NCBI RefSeq assembly: GCF_014203395.1
Contig: NZ_JACHIW010000002.1
Coordinates: 124,001 to 188,000 of the forward strand
Source: Saccharopolyspora phatthalungensis
Lineage (GTDB): Bacteria > Actinomycetota > Actinomycetes > Mycobacteriales > Pseudonocardiaceae
Direction of reading: 5' to 3'
DNA: 64,000 nt
A model generated the notes under the pieces. That model saw only the letters and a program-made list of their open reading frames with translations. It made no database searches and was not told where the DNA came from. Below, in pieces: positions 1 through 8,005 of this stretch. Both the position numbers and the translations under genes were made by a program. The first letter of the stretch is position 1; each line of letters begins with the position of its first letter.

Positions 1-353
1 CGGATCGCCCGCAGCAGGTCGACCGGCTTGGTGTCCTTGAGCAGGAACCCGCTGGCTCCGCCGCGCAGCGCGGTGAAGACGTACTCGTCAACCTCGAAGG
101 TCGTCAGCACGATCACCTTCGTGTCCGGCAGGTCGGGGTCCGCGGTGATCCGCCGGGTCGCCTCCAACCCGTCGACCCCGGCCATCCGCACGTCCATCAG
201 GATCACGTCGGGCCGGTGCTCGCGCGCCGCGGCCACCGCCGCCAGTCCGTCCGCGGCTTCGCCGACGCAGGTCAGGTCGTCCTCGTTGTCAATGAGGGTG
301 CGCAGTCCGATGCGAACCAGGTCCTGGTCGTCAACGATCAACACGCTGATCAT
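1..353 (-). CDS. NarL/FixJ-family response regulator, 3' part cut by window edge
   Basis: The minus-strand frame from ATG at 353 begins MISVLIVDDQDLVRIGL, a canonical receiver-domain start with the acidic DD pair, followed by DVILMDVRMAGVDG, where the phospho-acceptor Asp lies, and the switch Thr in KVIVLTTFE and the Lys in GFLLKD. The reading frame runs off the left edge, so the LuxR-type DNA-binding domain expected downstream is not visible. Its ATG overlaps the stop of the histidine kinase gene (ATGA), so the two are translationally coupled and form a two-component pair. It should act in the cytoplasm as a DNA-binding regulator. Target genes cannot be deduced. Confidence 0.93.
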   Translation of the reverse strand, partial: MISVLIVDDQDLVRIGLRTLIDNEDDLTCVGEAADGLAAVAAAREHRPDVILMDVRMAGVDGLEATRRITADPDLPDTKVIVLTTFEVDEYVFTALRGGASGFLLKDTKPVDLLRAI

Positions 354-1459
354 GGGTTTCCTTCGATGGGCAGGCGGGCGTGCACTTCGAACCGGCCGTC
401 CCCGGTGGGACCGGCGGTGAACTCGCCGCCCAGCGACGCGATGCGCTGCCGCATGCCGGGAATGCCGAGTCCGCCGCTGTCGCCCGGGGCGCCGGTGAAC
501 GGGTTGGCGACCGTGATGACCACGGCATCGGCCGCGTAGTCGATCGTCACCGCGGCGCGTTTGTCGCTGCTGTGGCGCAGCACGTTGGTCAATGATTCCT
601 GCAGAATCCGGTAAGCGGTCAGGTCGACCACGGCAGGCAACTCGCGCGGCTCACCGGTCGTGGCCAGCTGCACCTGCACCCCGGCTTCGCTCATCCGTTG
701 CCGCAGGTCATCGAGCCTGGCCAGGCCCGGGGCCGGGGATTGCGCGGCGCTGCGGCGCACCACGGCAAGCGTTGCGCGCAGCTCGTCCAGCGCATCGCTG
801 CTGGTGCGGCTGATGGCCTCCAGCGCGACCTCCGCCTGCTCGGGCTTCTTCGGCAGCACGTGCAGGGCGACTTCCGCCTGCATTTTGATCGCGGCCAGCC
901 CGTGCCCCACGACGTCGTGCACCTCCTGCGCGATCCGCAGCCGTTCGTCGTCGACGCGTTGGCGCAGCACTTCGGCCCTGGCCCGGGACGCCGCTTCGCG
1001 TTGCTGCCGGACGACGACGCCCACCGCGAACGGCACCACCACCCACGCCGATCCCGGTATCACCCCGATCAGGTCGGCCAGCGTGGTGCTGCTGGTGAAG
1101 ACGCGGATCAGCAGCAAGCCCAGCGCGGCGAACGCGGTCGGCACCGAGGTGGCCAGCGGGCGGTGCCTGGCCACGGTGTAGACCGCGATCACCAACGCCA
1201 GCATGATCGGGCCGTAGGTGTAGCCGAGGACCAGGTACGTCGAGATGAGCGCGGCCCCGACGAGCAGCGTGAGCACCGGTTGGCGCCGCCGCAGCACCAG
1301 GACCAGACCGGCGGCCGCCGCCAGGATCAGGCCACCGGGGTCCAGCGGCCGGTGCGAGGCCGCCGCCCAGTGGTCGGCGCCCACCGTGCCGGCGATGCCG
1401 ACCAAGGTGACCACGACGGCGAGGACGGCGTCCCAGATCAGCGATCTCATCGCGCGCAT
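350..1459 (-). CDS. Sensor histidine kinase, HisKA_3 (NarL partner) type
   Basis: 369 residues. The first ~150 contain several hydrophobic segments (roughly 10-28, 43-57, 62-95, 106-120, 138-150), so the sensor part is a membrane bundle with almost no extracytoplasmic loop. A coiled basic linker follows, then the H-box QEVHDVVGHGLAAIK with the phospho-acceptor His near residue 181, typical of HisKA_3. The C-terminal HATPase_c region has the G-rich motif GGLGIPGMRQRIASLGG. It phosphorylates the adjacent response regulator. The start is uncertain: ATG at 1459 or three codons later, neither with a clear Shine-Dalgarno. The ligand is unknown. Confidence 0.93.
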   Translation of the reverse strand: MRAMRSLIWDAVLAVVVTLVGIAGTVGADHWAAASHRPLDPGGLILAAAAGLVLVLRRRQPVLTLLVGAALISTYLVLGYTYGPIMLALVIAVYTVARHRPLATSVPTAFAALGLLLIRVFTSSTTLADLIGVIPGSAWVVVPFAVGVVVRQQREAASRARAEVLRQRVDDERLRIAQEVHDVVGHGLAAIKMQAEVALHVLPKKPEQAEVALEAISRTSSDALDELRATLAVVRRSAAQSPAPGLARLDDLRQRMSEAGVQVQLATTGEPRELPAVVDLTAYRILQESLTNVLRHSSDKRAAVTIDYAADAVVITVANPFTGAPGDSGGLGIPGMRQRIASLGGEFTAGPTGDGRFEVHARLPIEGNP

Positions 1460-1613
1460 GCTCGCAGTTTCCGCGATGCGTGCGCCGCGGAAGTCAGCCA
1501 GGGAGCGAACATGCTCCTACTCTCCTCGACGTAGGCATCGGTGCCACCCCGGCACCGTGCCCTCAAGGTACCGGCGCGCACGCGGGCTTTCGTCCACAAT
1601 AGAACGGTGGGAT

Positions 1614-2504
1614 TCACCGGCGGGGACTCGCCAGGTCGGGCAGTCGGTGGAGCCAGGCGCGGGGGCCGGGGATTTCACATTTGAGGGCGGCGACGGCCGC
1701 GGCGCGTTCAATGCTGGTCGGGACGTCGGATCCGGGTTGGCAGGCGAAGTAGCAGTAAGCGCCGTGGAACACATCGCCCGCGCCGAGGGTGTCCACCGCT
1801 TGGACGCGCGGTGGGGACACCGTTGCGAACTCGCTGCCGTGCCACCAGCGGACCGGGCCGCTGCCGTGCGTGGTGATCACGGTCGGGATGTCTTGGTCGA
1901 GCAAGGCCAGGGCGGTCTCCTCGGAGTTCGTCGTTCCGGGCACCCGGAAATCGGCGGAGGCGATGACCGCCTCGGCACGCGGCAGCAGCGGCCGCATGGT
2001 CGGCTTCCAGCGCCCGGCGTCCACCACGATCGGCGCCGATGCCGCGTTCGCAGCGGCTTCAGCGAGCACCGGGTGGTGGCCGTCGAGCAGGACCACGTCG
2101 GCGAAGTCGATGTGTTCGGCCAGCTCCGGCGCCCGATGCACCTGCAATGCGGTGGTGTCGATGCCGATGACCGAGCGCTCGCCGGTGCTCCGGGTGACCG
2201 CGACAGCGGAGACCGGGGCGTCGGTGGTCCGGTCGGCGGCTGCGTCGACGATGGTGACCGAGTGAGATTCCAGGTCGGCCCGGATGACGGTGCCGAGCGC
2301 GCCGCGTCCGATCGCGGTGACCAATACCGCCGCACCGCCCAGCCCGGCGAAGGTCACCGCCGCGTTTGCCGCCGGTCCACCGGCCGCGACGAACTGGGCG
2401 CTCGCGGTGGTTTTCTGATCGGCAGCCGGGCGGACATCGACGTGGTGCACGACGTCCAGGGTGGTCAGGCCGACGAACACGCCCCGAGGTGGTGGTGCAG
2501 CCAT
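1614..2504 (-). CDS. PfkB-family carbohydrate kinase
   Basis: 296 residues, cytoplasmic. The N-terminal signature GLTTLDVVHHVDV and the substrate-binding GGPAANAAVTFAGLGG (about residues 41-56) are followed near the C-terminus by DTLGAGDVFHGAY. The Asp of GAGD is the catalytic base of ribokinase/PfkB sugar kinases. The family transfers the ATP gamma-phosphate to a sugar or nucleoside hydroxyl; the substrate cannot be assigned. No good Shine-Dalgarno precedes ATG 2504, but a -10-like TAGACT sits six bases upstream of the ATG, which suggests a leaderless transcript. No functional partner is adjacent, and a half copy of a MITE-like end lies just upstream. Confidence 0.88.
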   Translation of the reverse strand: MAAPPPRGVFVGLTTLDVVHHVDVRPAADQKTTASAQFVAAGGPAANAAVTFAGLGGAAVLVTAIGRGALGTVIRADLESHSVTIVDAAADRTTDAPVSAVAVTRSTGERSVIGIDTTALQVHRAPELAEHIDFADVVLLDGHHPVLAEAAANAASAPIVVDAGRWKPTMRPLLPRAEAVIASADFRVPGTTNSEETALALLDQDIPTVITTHGSGPVRWWHGSEFATVSPPRVQAVDTLGAGDVFHGAYCYFACQPGSDVPTSIERAAAVAALKCEIPGPRAWLHRLPDLASPRR

Positions 2505-2517
2505 ACCGGCAGTCTAG

Positions 2518-2546
2518 AGAGCGTTTCAGAAGTGGTGTGCGTAGCC
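2518..2546 (+). repeat. Solitary copy of a MITE-like terminal repeat
   Basis: The block starting AGAGCGTTTCAGAAGTGGT and running into GCGTAGCC closely matches the inner-facing ends of the inverted-repeat element at 37262-37425 (shared core AGAGCGTTTCA...GTGGT.TGCGTAGC). Only one end is clear here, so it is a remnant or solo end between the sugar kinase and cutA. Confidence 0.55.
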
Positions 2547-2604
2547 TCTTTTCTCCCTGGTGGTGTCGCGCCTGGCCGTAGAGTTTCGGTATGTCTCACC
2601 ACAC

Positions 2605-2642
2605 CCCACACCGCCGCAGGGGCACTGCTACGGCGGTGTGGG
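2605..2642 (+). promoter_or_regulatory. Stable hairpin upstream of cutA
   Basis: Perfect 12-bp inverted repeat, CCCACACCGCCG at 2605-2616 and CGGCGGTGTGGG at 2631-2642, with a 14-base loop. It ends five bases before a -10-like TAGGGT (2647-2652) that sits seven bases before the cutA ATG. It may insulate cutA from upstream transcription or act as an operator. cutA itself looks leaderless. Confidence 0.5.
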
Positions 2643-2659
2643 TCGATAGGGTCCGAGGT

Positions 2660-2977
2660 ATGGCGAACTACGTCCAGGTGGTCACTACGACCGACAGTGA
2701 AGAGGCAGCCGCAACACTTGCCCGCAGCATCGTTGACGCCCGCATGGGGGCGTGCGTGCAGGTGGTCCCGATCCGGAGTTTCTATCGGTGGGAAGAGGCC
2801 GTGCAGGATGACCCGGAATGGCAACTTCAGGTCAAGTCTACGAAGGGACGGCAGGATGCTCTAGTGGAGCACATCCGGGCGAACCACACCTACGACGTTC
2901 CCGAAGTCATCGTGACGGACATCGTGGGCGGGAACCCCGCTTACCTGTCGTGGCTCGATGACGAAACTCAGGACTGA
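2660..2977 (+). CDS. cutA: CutA1 divalent-cation tolerance protein
   Basis: 105 residues, the usual CutA1 length. The protein starts MANYVQVVTTTDSEEAA and carries the family signature GACVQVVPIRSFYRWE, the mid-region QLQVKSTKGRQDALVEHI and the C-terminal motif VPEVIVTDIVGGNPAYLSWL. CutA1 proteins are small cytoplasmic trimers of ferredoxin-like fold linked to copper/divalent-cation tolerance, but their biochemical role is unsettled. I chose ATG 2660 rather than the upstream in-frame 2591 because homology starts there and a TAGGGT -10 box lies seven bases before it, implying a leaderless message. It runs tail to tail with the XRE regulator, overlapping its 3' end by ten bases. Confidence 0.93.
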   Translation: MANYVQVVTTTDSEEAAATLARSIVDARMGACVQVVPIRSFYRWEEAVQDDPEWQLQVKSTKGRQDALVEHIRANHTYDVPEVIVTDIVGGNPAYLSWLDDETQD

Positions 2978-4341
2978 TTCGCGGCCAACAGTTCGTTCGT
3001 GACGCGCTGCCGCAGAGCCCCGGCTGATCCTTTGCCGTTGGACTGCGGCAGCGTTTCCGTCAACTCCCAGAGACGATCAAGCGCCAAGCTTGCTTCGTGG
3101 CGAATCGCCAGGGGCAGCGCCGCCGTTGCCAATTCATCGGCCCGGTCAACGTCGCTGCCGCGTGCTGCGGACAGAGCGAGATCTGCGACCACTAGCGCAC
3201 GAACCTTCGTCTCTGTTGGGGAGATCTCCCGTAGCAGCGATTGCGCGAGTGCATCAGTCTGCGGGTGGGAAAGCCGCCCATAGGTAGACACGGTGAGGCT
3301 GCCCAGCCGGTTCGCGCCGAAGAACGCGGTCCAGCTTCGTTCGTGGTGCGGGCGGGCGTAGTCGAATGCGGTTACGGCTCGTTCAATGGCGCGTTCGGCG
3401 GTGATCCGATCCCCGATTTTTGCTGCCTCTTCCGCCTGGCGTGCAGCCACCCACGTTTGCGTCGTGGCTGCCGAACCGCGCACAAATTGGCCAGCGTCGG
3501 CGAGTATCTGAACCGCCTTATCCGGGGCGTCCTGCGAAGCGAATAGGTAGCTCACGTAATTGAGCACACATGCCGTTAGCGGCCCGTCTCCGGCTTCGTC
3601 CGCGAATTTCAGCGCCGAGCGGTAACGGTCTTGCGCTTCCGTGAAGCGGTCAAGGTCATAGGCCAACCAACCGGTAAGGGCTTCGGTTTCGCCGGCTGCC
3701 GACAACAACCTTCGCCGGTCATTTTCCCGGTGGGTGTTGGCAAGTAGGCGTGCGATGACCTTGCCGTGTTCCAGCAATGAGGCGTGCATGGTGCGTGCGG
3801 TGGTCGTCTCTTCCTGCCGGAAGAATCCCGTTGTCTTGTCCTCGATTAGCTGGATGGTCATTTCATCCGGTGCGCGATGGTGATCGAGCGCGTCAGAAAT
3901 GCGGTTCCACGGACCGGATACCAAGGCAGCCCCGGCAAGTTTCAATGCGTCGCGTCGGTCCACGTCATCCCCTCGATCCGGTGGCGGCTCATGGGTCGTG
4001 AGGTTACGTCGATTGGTGGTAGCGGGCGATGCCTCGCGGACATAGGGGGCGCGGACCCACCGCAGCCGCTCCGGCATGTGGATCAGGTCCAGCCACGCCT
4101 GCATCCGGGCAAGGCTGGTGCCCTTCTTACCGCTTTCCAGTCGGCTCAGATGGGACTGCCCGATGTCCATCAGAGTGCAAAGCGTGAGCTGCGGCATTGG
4201 TGGGTTGACGGACGTTCGGTATGCGCGGAGCAGCCAACCGAAGTCCTGTCGGCTGATGGCCGCCCGCACATCTGCGCGGTCCCAGAATCCGGCCGGAGGC
4301 TGCGGTGCAGCGTCGGGGCCGACCACGTCACGTTCGTCCAT
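2968..4341 (-). CDS. XRE-family transcriptional regulator with C-terminal TPR region
   Basis: 457 residues from ATG 4341. An N-terminal helix-turn-helix (about residues 30-85) contains MPQLTLCTLMDIGQSHLSRLESGKKG, split here as LTLCTLMDIGQSHLSRLESG, the XRE recognition helix. A long alpha-helical tail follows with TPR-like repeats (for example DRYRSALKFADEAGDG and ERAIERAVTAFDYARPHH). This architecture is very common in actinomycetes, where TPR domains may sense a peptide or metabolite. A still longer frame opens at 4572, but its first 77 residues look like untranslated sequence. It converges with cutA and is divergent from the small plus-strand genes from 4806, which makes it the likely local regulator of this block. 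Confidence 0.85.
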   Translation of the reverse strand: MDERDVVGPDAAPQPPAGFWDRADVRAAISRQDFGWLLRAYRTSVNPPMPQLTLCTLMDIGQSHLSRLESGKKGTSLARMQAWLDLIHMPERLRWVRAPYVREASPATTNRRNLTTHEPPPDRGDDVDRRDALKLAGAALVSGPWNRISDALDHHRAPDEMTIQLIEDKTTGFFRQEETTTARTMHASLLEHGKVIARLLANTHRENDRRRLLSAAGETEALTGWLAYDLDRFTEAQDRYRSALKFADEAGDGPLTACVLNYVSYLFASQDAPDKAVQILADAGQFVRGSAATTQTWVAARQAEEAAKIGDRITAERAIERAVTAFDYARPHHERSWTAFFGANRLGSLTVSTYGRLSHPQTDALAQSLLREISPTETKVRALVVADLALSAARGSDVDRADELATAALPLAIRHEASLALDRLWELTETLPQSNGKGSAGALRQRVTNELLAANQS

Positions 4342-4805
4342 TCGTGCACCCCAATGGTTGTCCGTGTGCAGGGAGTGTAGCGGACTGCACGGCGCGTGAT
4401 CAGTCGTTATGGCCGCCGGGCATATTTGGGGCATAAGGCTATGTCCGGCGGGGATTGTGCGCCTTGACCTCTGAAGCGCAAAGTTCGGGCCGTAATTGAA
4501 CTGACTAACGCGGCGGTGGGGGTGGTTGGTCGTGGATCGATGGGCGTTCGTGGTGTTCTCGTGCGTGATCACAGCTTTCCCGGCCGTGAATTGGATTCGT
4601 AATCTTTCGCCGATTCTTCATGCCCGGCAGGTGCGTCATTGTCGCCGCACCACGCGCAAAATCTGGGCACGTTGCCCGGAGTCGCGCCCGCTGACGAATC
4701 GGCAGCCGGTCACCGCCGCTTTGCACGGCGAGAGCGGTGATCGGTTCCTGTCGGTGGGTCGGGTGCGGGAGTTGACGAGGACGCCCGCCCCGGCTCACCG
4801 CGCAC
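4342..4805. other. Intergenic region, no supported gene
   Basis: 464 bases between the XRE regulator start and the first small plus-strand ORF. Base composition is less GC-rich than the surroundings. Open frames exist on both strands (for example 4526-4837 plus, 4505-5002 minus), but they lack ribosome binding sites and protein-like composition. It should contain the regulator's promoter and perhaps the promoter for the small genes; I could not pick convincing -35/-10 pairs. Confidence 0.5.
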
Positions 4806-5111
4806 GTGTCCGCATCTACGTCGGGGGTTCCCGATGAACGAAACTTTGTTCTCGATGCTGCACGTGCATTGGGTGGTTCCGTTGGGGGCCACGGCATTAC
4901 GGAAGCCATCGCCGTCCGGCGGGTTGGAAATCGTTTCCCCGTGCTGTGCGGTGATTGGGTCACGTTGTTGCCGGAACCGCCCCAAAGCATCGGCGCGAAC
5001 ACACATCAGTTTTGCGCGGATTGCATTCTCGAGTGGGCGGCAATGGGCGACGGCAGCTATGTATCCGTCAAAGAGAGGTATCCGGAATGGTTGAAAGCTC
5101 AGGAGTCATAG
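4806..5111 (+). CDS. Hypothetical protein, 101 aa
   Basis: I do not recognise this protein. The frame has protein-like composition from about residue 12 (RNFVLDAARALGGSVGG, then VLCGDWVTLLPEPP) and a Cys pair in HQFCADCILEW. The GTG start at 4806 has no clear Shine-Dalgarno, so the true start could be elsewhere. Its last 25 bases overlap the start of the next ORF at 5087, as in tightly packed small-gene clusters. It may belong to the accessory block controlled by the XRE-TPR regulator. Confidence 0.45.
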   Translation: MSASTSGVPDERNFVLDAARALGGSVGGHGITEAIAVRRVGNRFPVLCGDWVTLLPEPPQSIGANTHQFCADCILEWAAMGDGSYVSVKERYPEWLKAQES

Positions 5112-5338
5112 AACAGCCGTGGACATGGGTGGAGTGTTCCAATTGGATGCGAATGCGGAAACGTCTGCGCCTTGGGATGAGTGGGGAGAAAGTGACGTTG
5201 GCGCTGCCTCCGTCCGATGTGGCGACGTTGACGGAACCGCAGGCGATCGAACTTCGGGACGAGTTGACCCGGCGGATTGCGGAGCTTCAGACGCGACGGA
5301 GTTGCCGCAACGTATCCCCCGGCCTTCCTGGAAGCTAA
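5087..5338 (+). CDS. Hypothetical protein, 83 aa, with charged helical C-terminus
   Basis: ATG 5087 is preceded by AGAGG with eight bases of spacing, a good ribosome binding site. The second half, VTLALPPSDVATLTEPQAIE followed by LRDELTRRIAEL, reads as a beta strand plus an amphipathic helix and is clearly protein-like. It overlaps the upstream ORF by 25 bases in another frame. Function unknown. Confidence 0.55.
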   Translation: MVESSGVIEQPWTWVECSNWMRMRKRLRLGMSGEKVTLALPPSDVATLTEPQAIELRDELTRRIAELQTRRSCRNVSPGLPGS

Positions 5339-5415
5339 AGGGCGAGATTTACCCACCGCCACCCCCCGACGAGTTCGTCGAACGATTGCTCGCCGGGTTG
5401 CGGCGGTGGTCCTAG
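5302..5415 (+). CDS. Possible small protein, 37 aa, proline-rich centre
   Basis: In the third frame, a TTG at 5302 could open a 37-residue peptide containing WKLKGEIYPPPPPDEFVERL and ending LLAGLRRWS. The composition is protein-like, but there is no separate ribosome binding site and the same DNA is covered by the tail of the 83-aa ORF up to 5338. It is either a coupled small gene or the 3' end of a frameshifted one. Confidence 0.28.
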   Translation: MPQRIPRPSWKLKGEIYPPPPPDEFVERLLAGLRRWS

Positions 5416-5606
5416 ACGCGGTTGCGTGCTGTGTCACCCCGGCACGTGACCGCGCCCACCCCGGGCACTTCCCCCCGTCCCCGGGGTGGGCATCCAAGCT
5501 CGACGCGGGCTTTCGACCACTTTCCCCGCGTTGAGAAACGGCCCGGACGATTCGGATTCCCCGACCCGATGAGTCCGGGCCGGTCCTATCTGCGGAGGTA
5601 TGGAAC

Positions 5607-5969
5607 ATGACGAAAAGGAAACGAGCGGTGATCTCGGTGGACCGATTACGCGGCGCGGCGCAGGATTTCGAGAGCGGCACGCACACGAAGATTCTGGCAG
5701 TGCGGTACCGCGTGGCGCTGCGGACGTTGCTTACCGCGTTCGCAGCGTGGGGTGTCGACTGCCGTCGGACGGAGTCACCGGAAAGCGCGGTGCGTGATGC
5801 CGAAGCTTTCGATCGAGAAGGGGTTCGGTTGGGGCGTACTGCTGTTCACGCTCGCTGTTCTCTTGTTGGCGGCGCGGCTGCACGGGGTGGTATTTCAACT
5901 CACCCGATTCGCCGTTCACCGCTGATGCTGTGGTGCCGGAATGCGTGCAGTCGCGTCCGGCCGCGCTAA
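5607..5969 (+). CDS. Hypothetical small basic protein with possible helix-turn-helix
   Basis: ATG 5607 is preceded by GGAGG with eight bases of spacing, a strong ribosome binding site. The first ~65 residues look genuine: a basic N-terminus (MTKRKRAVISVDRLRGAAQ) and KILAVRYRVALRTLLTAF, which resembles a small helix-turn-helix of the sigma-70 region 4/homeodomain-like type. After about residue 70 the composition degenerates and the frame overlaps another small ORF (5797-5925). The natural stop may therefore have been lost, or the tail is not meaningful. Confidence 0.5.
   Translation: MTKRKRAVISVDRLRGAAQDFESGTHTKILAVRYRVALRTLLTAFAAWGVDCRRTESPESAVRDAEAFDREGVRLGRTAVHARCSLVGGAAARGGISTHPIRRSPLMLWCRNACSRVRPR
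5797..5925 (+). CDS. Possible 42-aa single-pass membrane peptide
   Basis: ATG at 5797 opens MPKLSIEKGFGWGVLLFTLA, followed by VLLLAARLHGVVFQLTRF and the stop at 5923-5925. One clear transmembrane helix (about residues 11-26) is followed by a basic, cytoplasmic-looking tail. It overlaps the 3' part of the 5607 ORF in another frame. I see no strong ribosome binding site, so expression is uncertain. Confidence 0.4.
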   Translation: MPKLSIEKGFGWGVLLFTLAVLLLAARLHGVVFQLTRFAVHR

Positions 5970-5988
5970 GGGAAGAATCGTTGAGAGG

Positions 5989-7116
5989 ATGACCGTGGAG
6001 GTATTCGAACGTGCGCAGCTCGATTCGTACTTTGGTCGCATCGCCGGGCAGTTCGCGACGGACGAGCGTGCGGCGGCATTCCTGGTAACGCATCTGCTGC
6101 CGGAACGCCCGGCTTTTGTTCGCGGCGTGGGGCAGATAACGGACCTCCGGGCGGTGCTGCCTAAACCGAAGTCAATCAGTGAATCGGCGATACGGCAGAT
6201 TGAAAGCGACGGATTCTCGTGCGACCGGCTGACGCGGGAACTGTTCAGCGATCCGCAGCGGGCATTGGACTATCTCGAATCCCGTGCTGCCGGATGCCGC
6301 ACGATTCTGCTGGACGTGGGCGGATATTTTGCACCCGTTTTGAACGACATATGCGAACGGTTCTCCGGGCAAATCCTCGGAGTCGTAGAGGACACCGAAA
6401 ACGGGCACCAGCGGTACGCGGAGTTGAAACTGCCGTGTCCGGTCGTGTCCGTTGCACGGTCGCCACTGAAAGATCCGGAGGATTACCTAGTCGGTCAATC
6501 CGTGGTGTTCAGCGCGGAAGCACTCATGCGCAGCCGGGGGGACATCCTGCACGGCCGGAACGCCCTGGTGATCGGGTTCGGCAAGCTAGGTAGTTCGATA
6601 GCGCGGCTGCTGCACGCCAAAGGGGTGCACGTGACCGTGCACGATATCGACCCTGTGCGACGTACACAGGCACTTTCGCAGGGGTTCGCGGTCGCCCGCG
6701 AGTGTCGGCATGCACTGCGGGATGCTGGACTCGTGCTCTGCGCTACCGGTCGCCTGTCCCTGCGGGGTGAAGACTTCCCGCAAGTCCGTAACGGCGCATA
6801 CGTCGCCACGGTCACTTCGTCTGAAGACGAATTGGAGCTGGACGGACTCACCGACGTTTACGACCGCACCCCCGTGTGCGACAACATCACGCGATACCTG
6901 ACTACGGGGCACTACTTCTACTTGCTGAACAAAGGCAACGCAGTCAACTTCCTACACGGCGCAAGCGTCGGACCCTTTATCTTCCTGGTTCAAGCGGAAA
7001 TTCTTGCCGCGTCGGCATTGCTTTCGCGGCAGAACTTGGAACCGGGAATGCACGAAGCAAGTGCACACGACCGATCAACCATCGCCGCTACGTGGCTCGA
7101 CTATTTCAATAGGTGA
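5989..7116 (+). CDS. Adenosylhomocysteinase-like NAD-binding protein
   Basis: 375 residues from ATG 5989. A Rossmann dinucleotide-binding motif VIGFGKLGSSIARLL lies near residue 190, followed by an acidic strand end VHDIDPVRR. The C-terminal motif GNAVNFLHGASVGPF resembles the GRLVNL...HP region of S-adenosyl-L-homocysteine hydrolase. The protein is shorter than true SAHH (about 430-480 aa) and I cannot find the full substrate-binding set, so a different substrate is likely. The NUDIX gene starts four bases after its stop, so they form one transcription unit. Confidence 0.7.
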   Translation: MTVEVFERAQLDSYFGRIAGQFATDERAAAFLVTHLLPERPAFVRGVGQITDLRAVLPKPKSISESAIRQIESDGFSCDRLTRELFSDPQRALDYLESRAAGCRTILLDVGGYFAPVLNDICERFSGQILGVVEDTENGHQRYAELKLPCPVVSVARSPLKDPEDYLVGQSVVFSAEALMRSRGDILHGRNALVIGFGKLGSSIARLLHAKGVHVTVHDIDPVRRTQALSQGFAVARECRHALRDAGLVLCATGRLSLRGEDFPQVRNGAYVATVTSSEDELELDGLTDVYDRTPVCDNITRYLTTGHYFYLLNKGNAVNFLHGASVGPFIFLVQAEILAASALLSRQNLEPGMHEASAHDRSTIAATWLDYFNR

Positions 7117-7119
7117 AGC

Positions 7120-7674
7120 ATGACAATCACGACTGAGCACATTTCGCAGGCACTAAAAGCGTACTTGACCAACTACCCGGAGCATGTCGACGACGTGCAG
7201 GTGATCGCTGACCTGATCGCCGAAGGTGTCGACATCACGCCCCGCACCGAATTCCGGGGGCACGCGACGGCGGGCGCTGTGCTGCTCAACGAATCCGGAC
7301 AGGTCTTGCACATTCGTCACCGTGCGCTGGGCAAGTGGCTTCGGCCGGGTGGACACCTCGAACACGGAGACGAGTCGCTGTGCGACGCGGCATTGCGGGA
7401 ACTCGACGAAGAGACCGGGATTAAGCCGGAAGCGGTCACCGTGATCGACGATGTGCCGATTCACGTGGACGTGCACACGATCGACGCAAACCCGGAAAAG
7501 GGTGAACCGGAACACCAGCACTTCGACTTCCGGTTCTTGTTCCGCACGACTTCCGCGGTCGGCGAGTTGCAAGAAGCGGAAGTGACCGGGGCGGATTGGT
7601 TCCCGGTGGACACGCTGCCGGGGCAAGGTCTCCGGGAACGGGTTCGGGCGGCAGTGGCATCGCGGAACAGCTAG
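7120..7674 (+). CDS. NUDIX hydrolase
   Basis: 184 residues. The NUDIX box GGHLEHGDESLCDAALRELD followed by EETGI fits GX5EX7REUXEEXGU, with the Glu residues that bind Mg2+ for cleavage of a nucleoside diphosphate-linked substrate. The leading strand TAGAVLLNESGQVLHIRH is typical of the fold. About 45 N-terminal residues precede the NUDIX domain. It follows the SAHH-like gene by three bases and ends 30 bases before a strong terminator, which makes it the last gene of the accessory unit. Substrate unknown. Confidence 0.9.
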   Translation: MTITTEHISQALKAYLTNYPEHVDDVQVIADLIAEGVDITPRTEFRGHATAGAVLLNESGQVLHIRHRALGKWLRPGGHLEHGDESLCDAALRELDEETGIKPEAVTVIDDVPIHVDVHTIDANPEKGEPEHQHFDFRFLFRTTSAVGELQEAEVTGADWFPVDTLPGQGLRERVRAAVASRNS

Positions 7675-7703
7675 ACCACGTCCGGCCCTAGACACAAGGC
7701 AAA

Positions 7704-7739
7704 GCCCTCGTGTGGTCGCCTGAGCGACCACACGAGGGC
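7704..7739 (+). terminator. Rho-independent terminator after NUDIX gene
   Basis: Perfect 16-bp stem, GCCCTCGTGTGGTCGC at 7704-7719 pairing with 7724-7739, with the tetraloop CTGA. There is no U-run, as is usual in actinomycetes. It closes the plus-strand unit ending at 7674. Confidence 0.85.
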
Positions 7740-7971
7740 GTTGCTATGTCCTTGCAGCGTGACTAGGCCCAGCGTCGCCAGCAGTGCCAGCAGTGCCAGC
7801 AGCAGACTAGCCAGCCCTAACCCATTCGCGCGAAATCGCCCGGCATAGTCCCGAGCCTCGGCCGTCTTGGCCGATGTCCGAACATCGTTGGTACGAAAGG
7901 GAAAATGGGCACCTTCCGTCCTCAGTGGGCGCGCCCGATTCTCTCCGTTTTCCGAGGCAGGAATTGGTAAT

Positions 7972-7998
7972 CCCCGTACGCGACTTGCGCGTACGGGG
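7972..7998 (-). terminator. Terminator of the minus-strand catabolic operon
   Basis: Eleven-bp perfect stem, CCCCGTACGCG at 7972-7982 and CGCGTACGGGG at 7988-7998, with a five-base loop. It lies just beyond the stop of the last operon gene (8006). Confidence 0.75.
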
Positions 7999-8005
7999 GT
8001 GGGTT

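Noticed and set aside
5119..5415. 98-aa frame starting at 5119
   Set aside because: Its first 60 residues overlap the better supported 83-aa ORF and are not protein-like; only the tail from about 5302 may be real.
2605..7739. Integrative conjugative element
   Set aside because: Small-gene cluster and lower GC suggested it, but there is no integrase, FtsK-like translocase, replication gene or direct-repeat attachment pair in the window.
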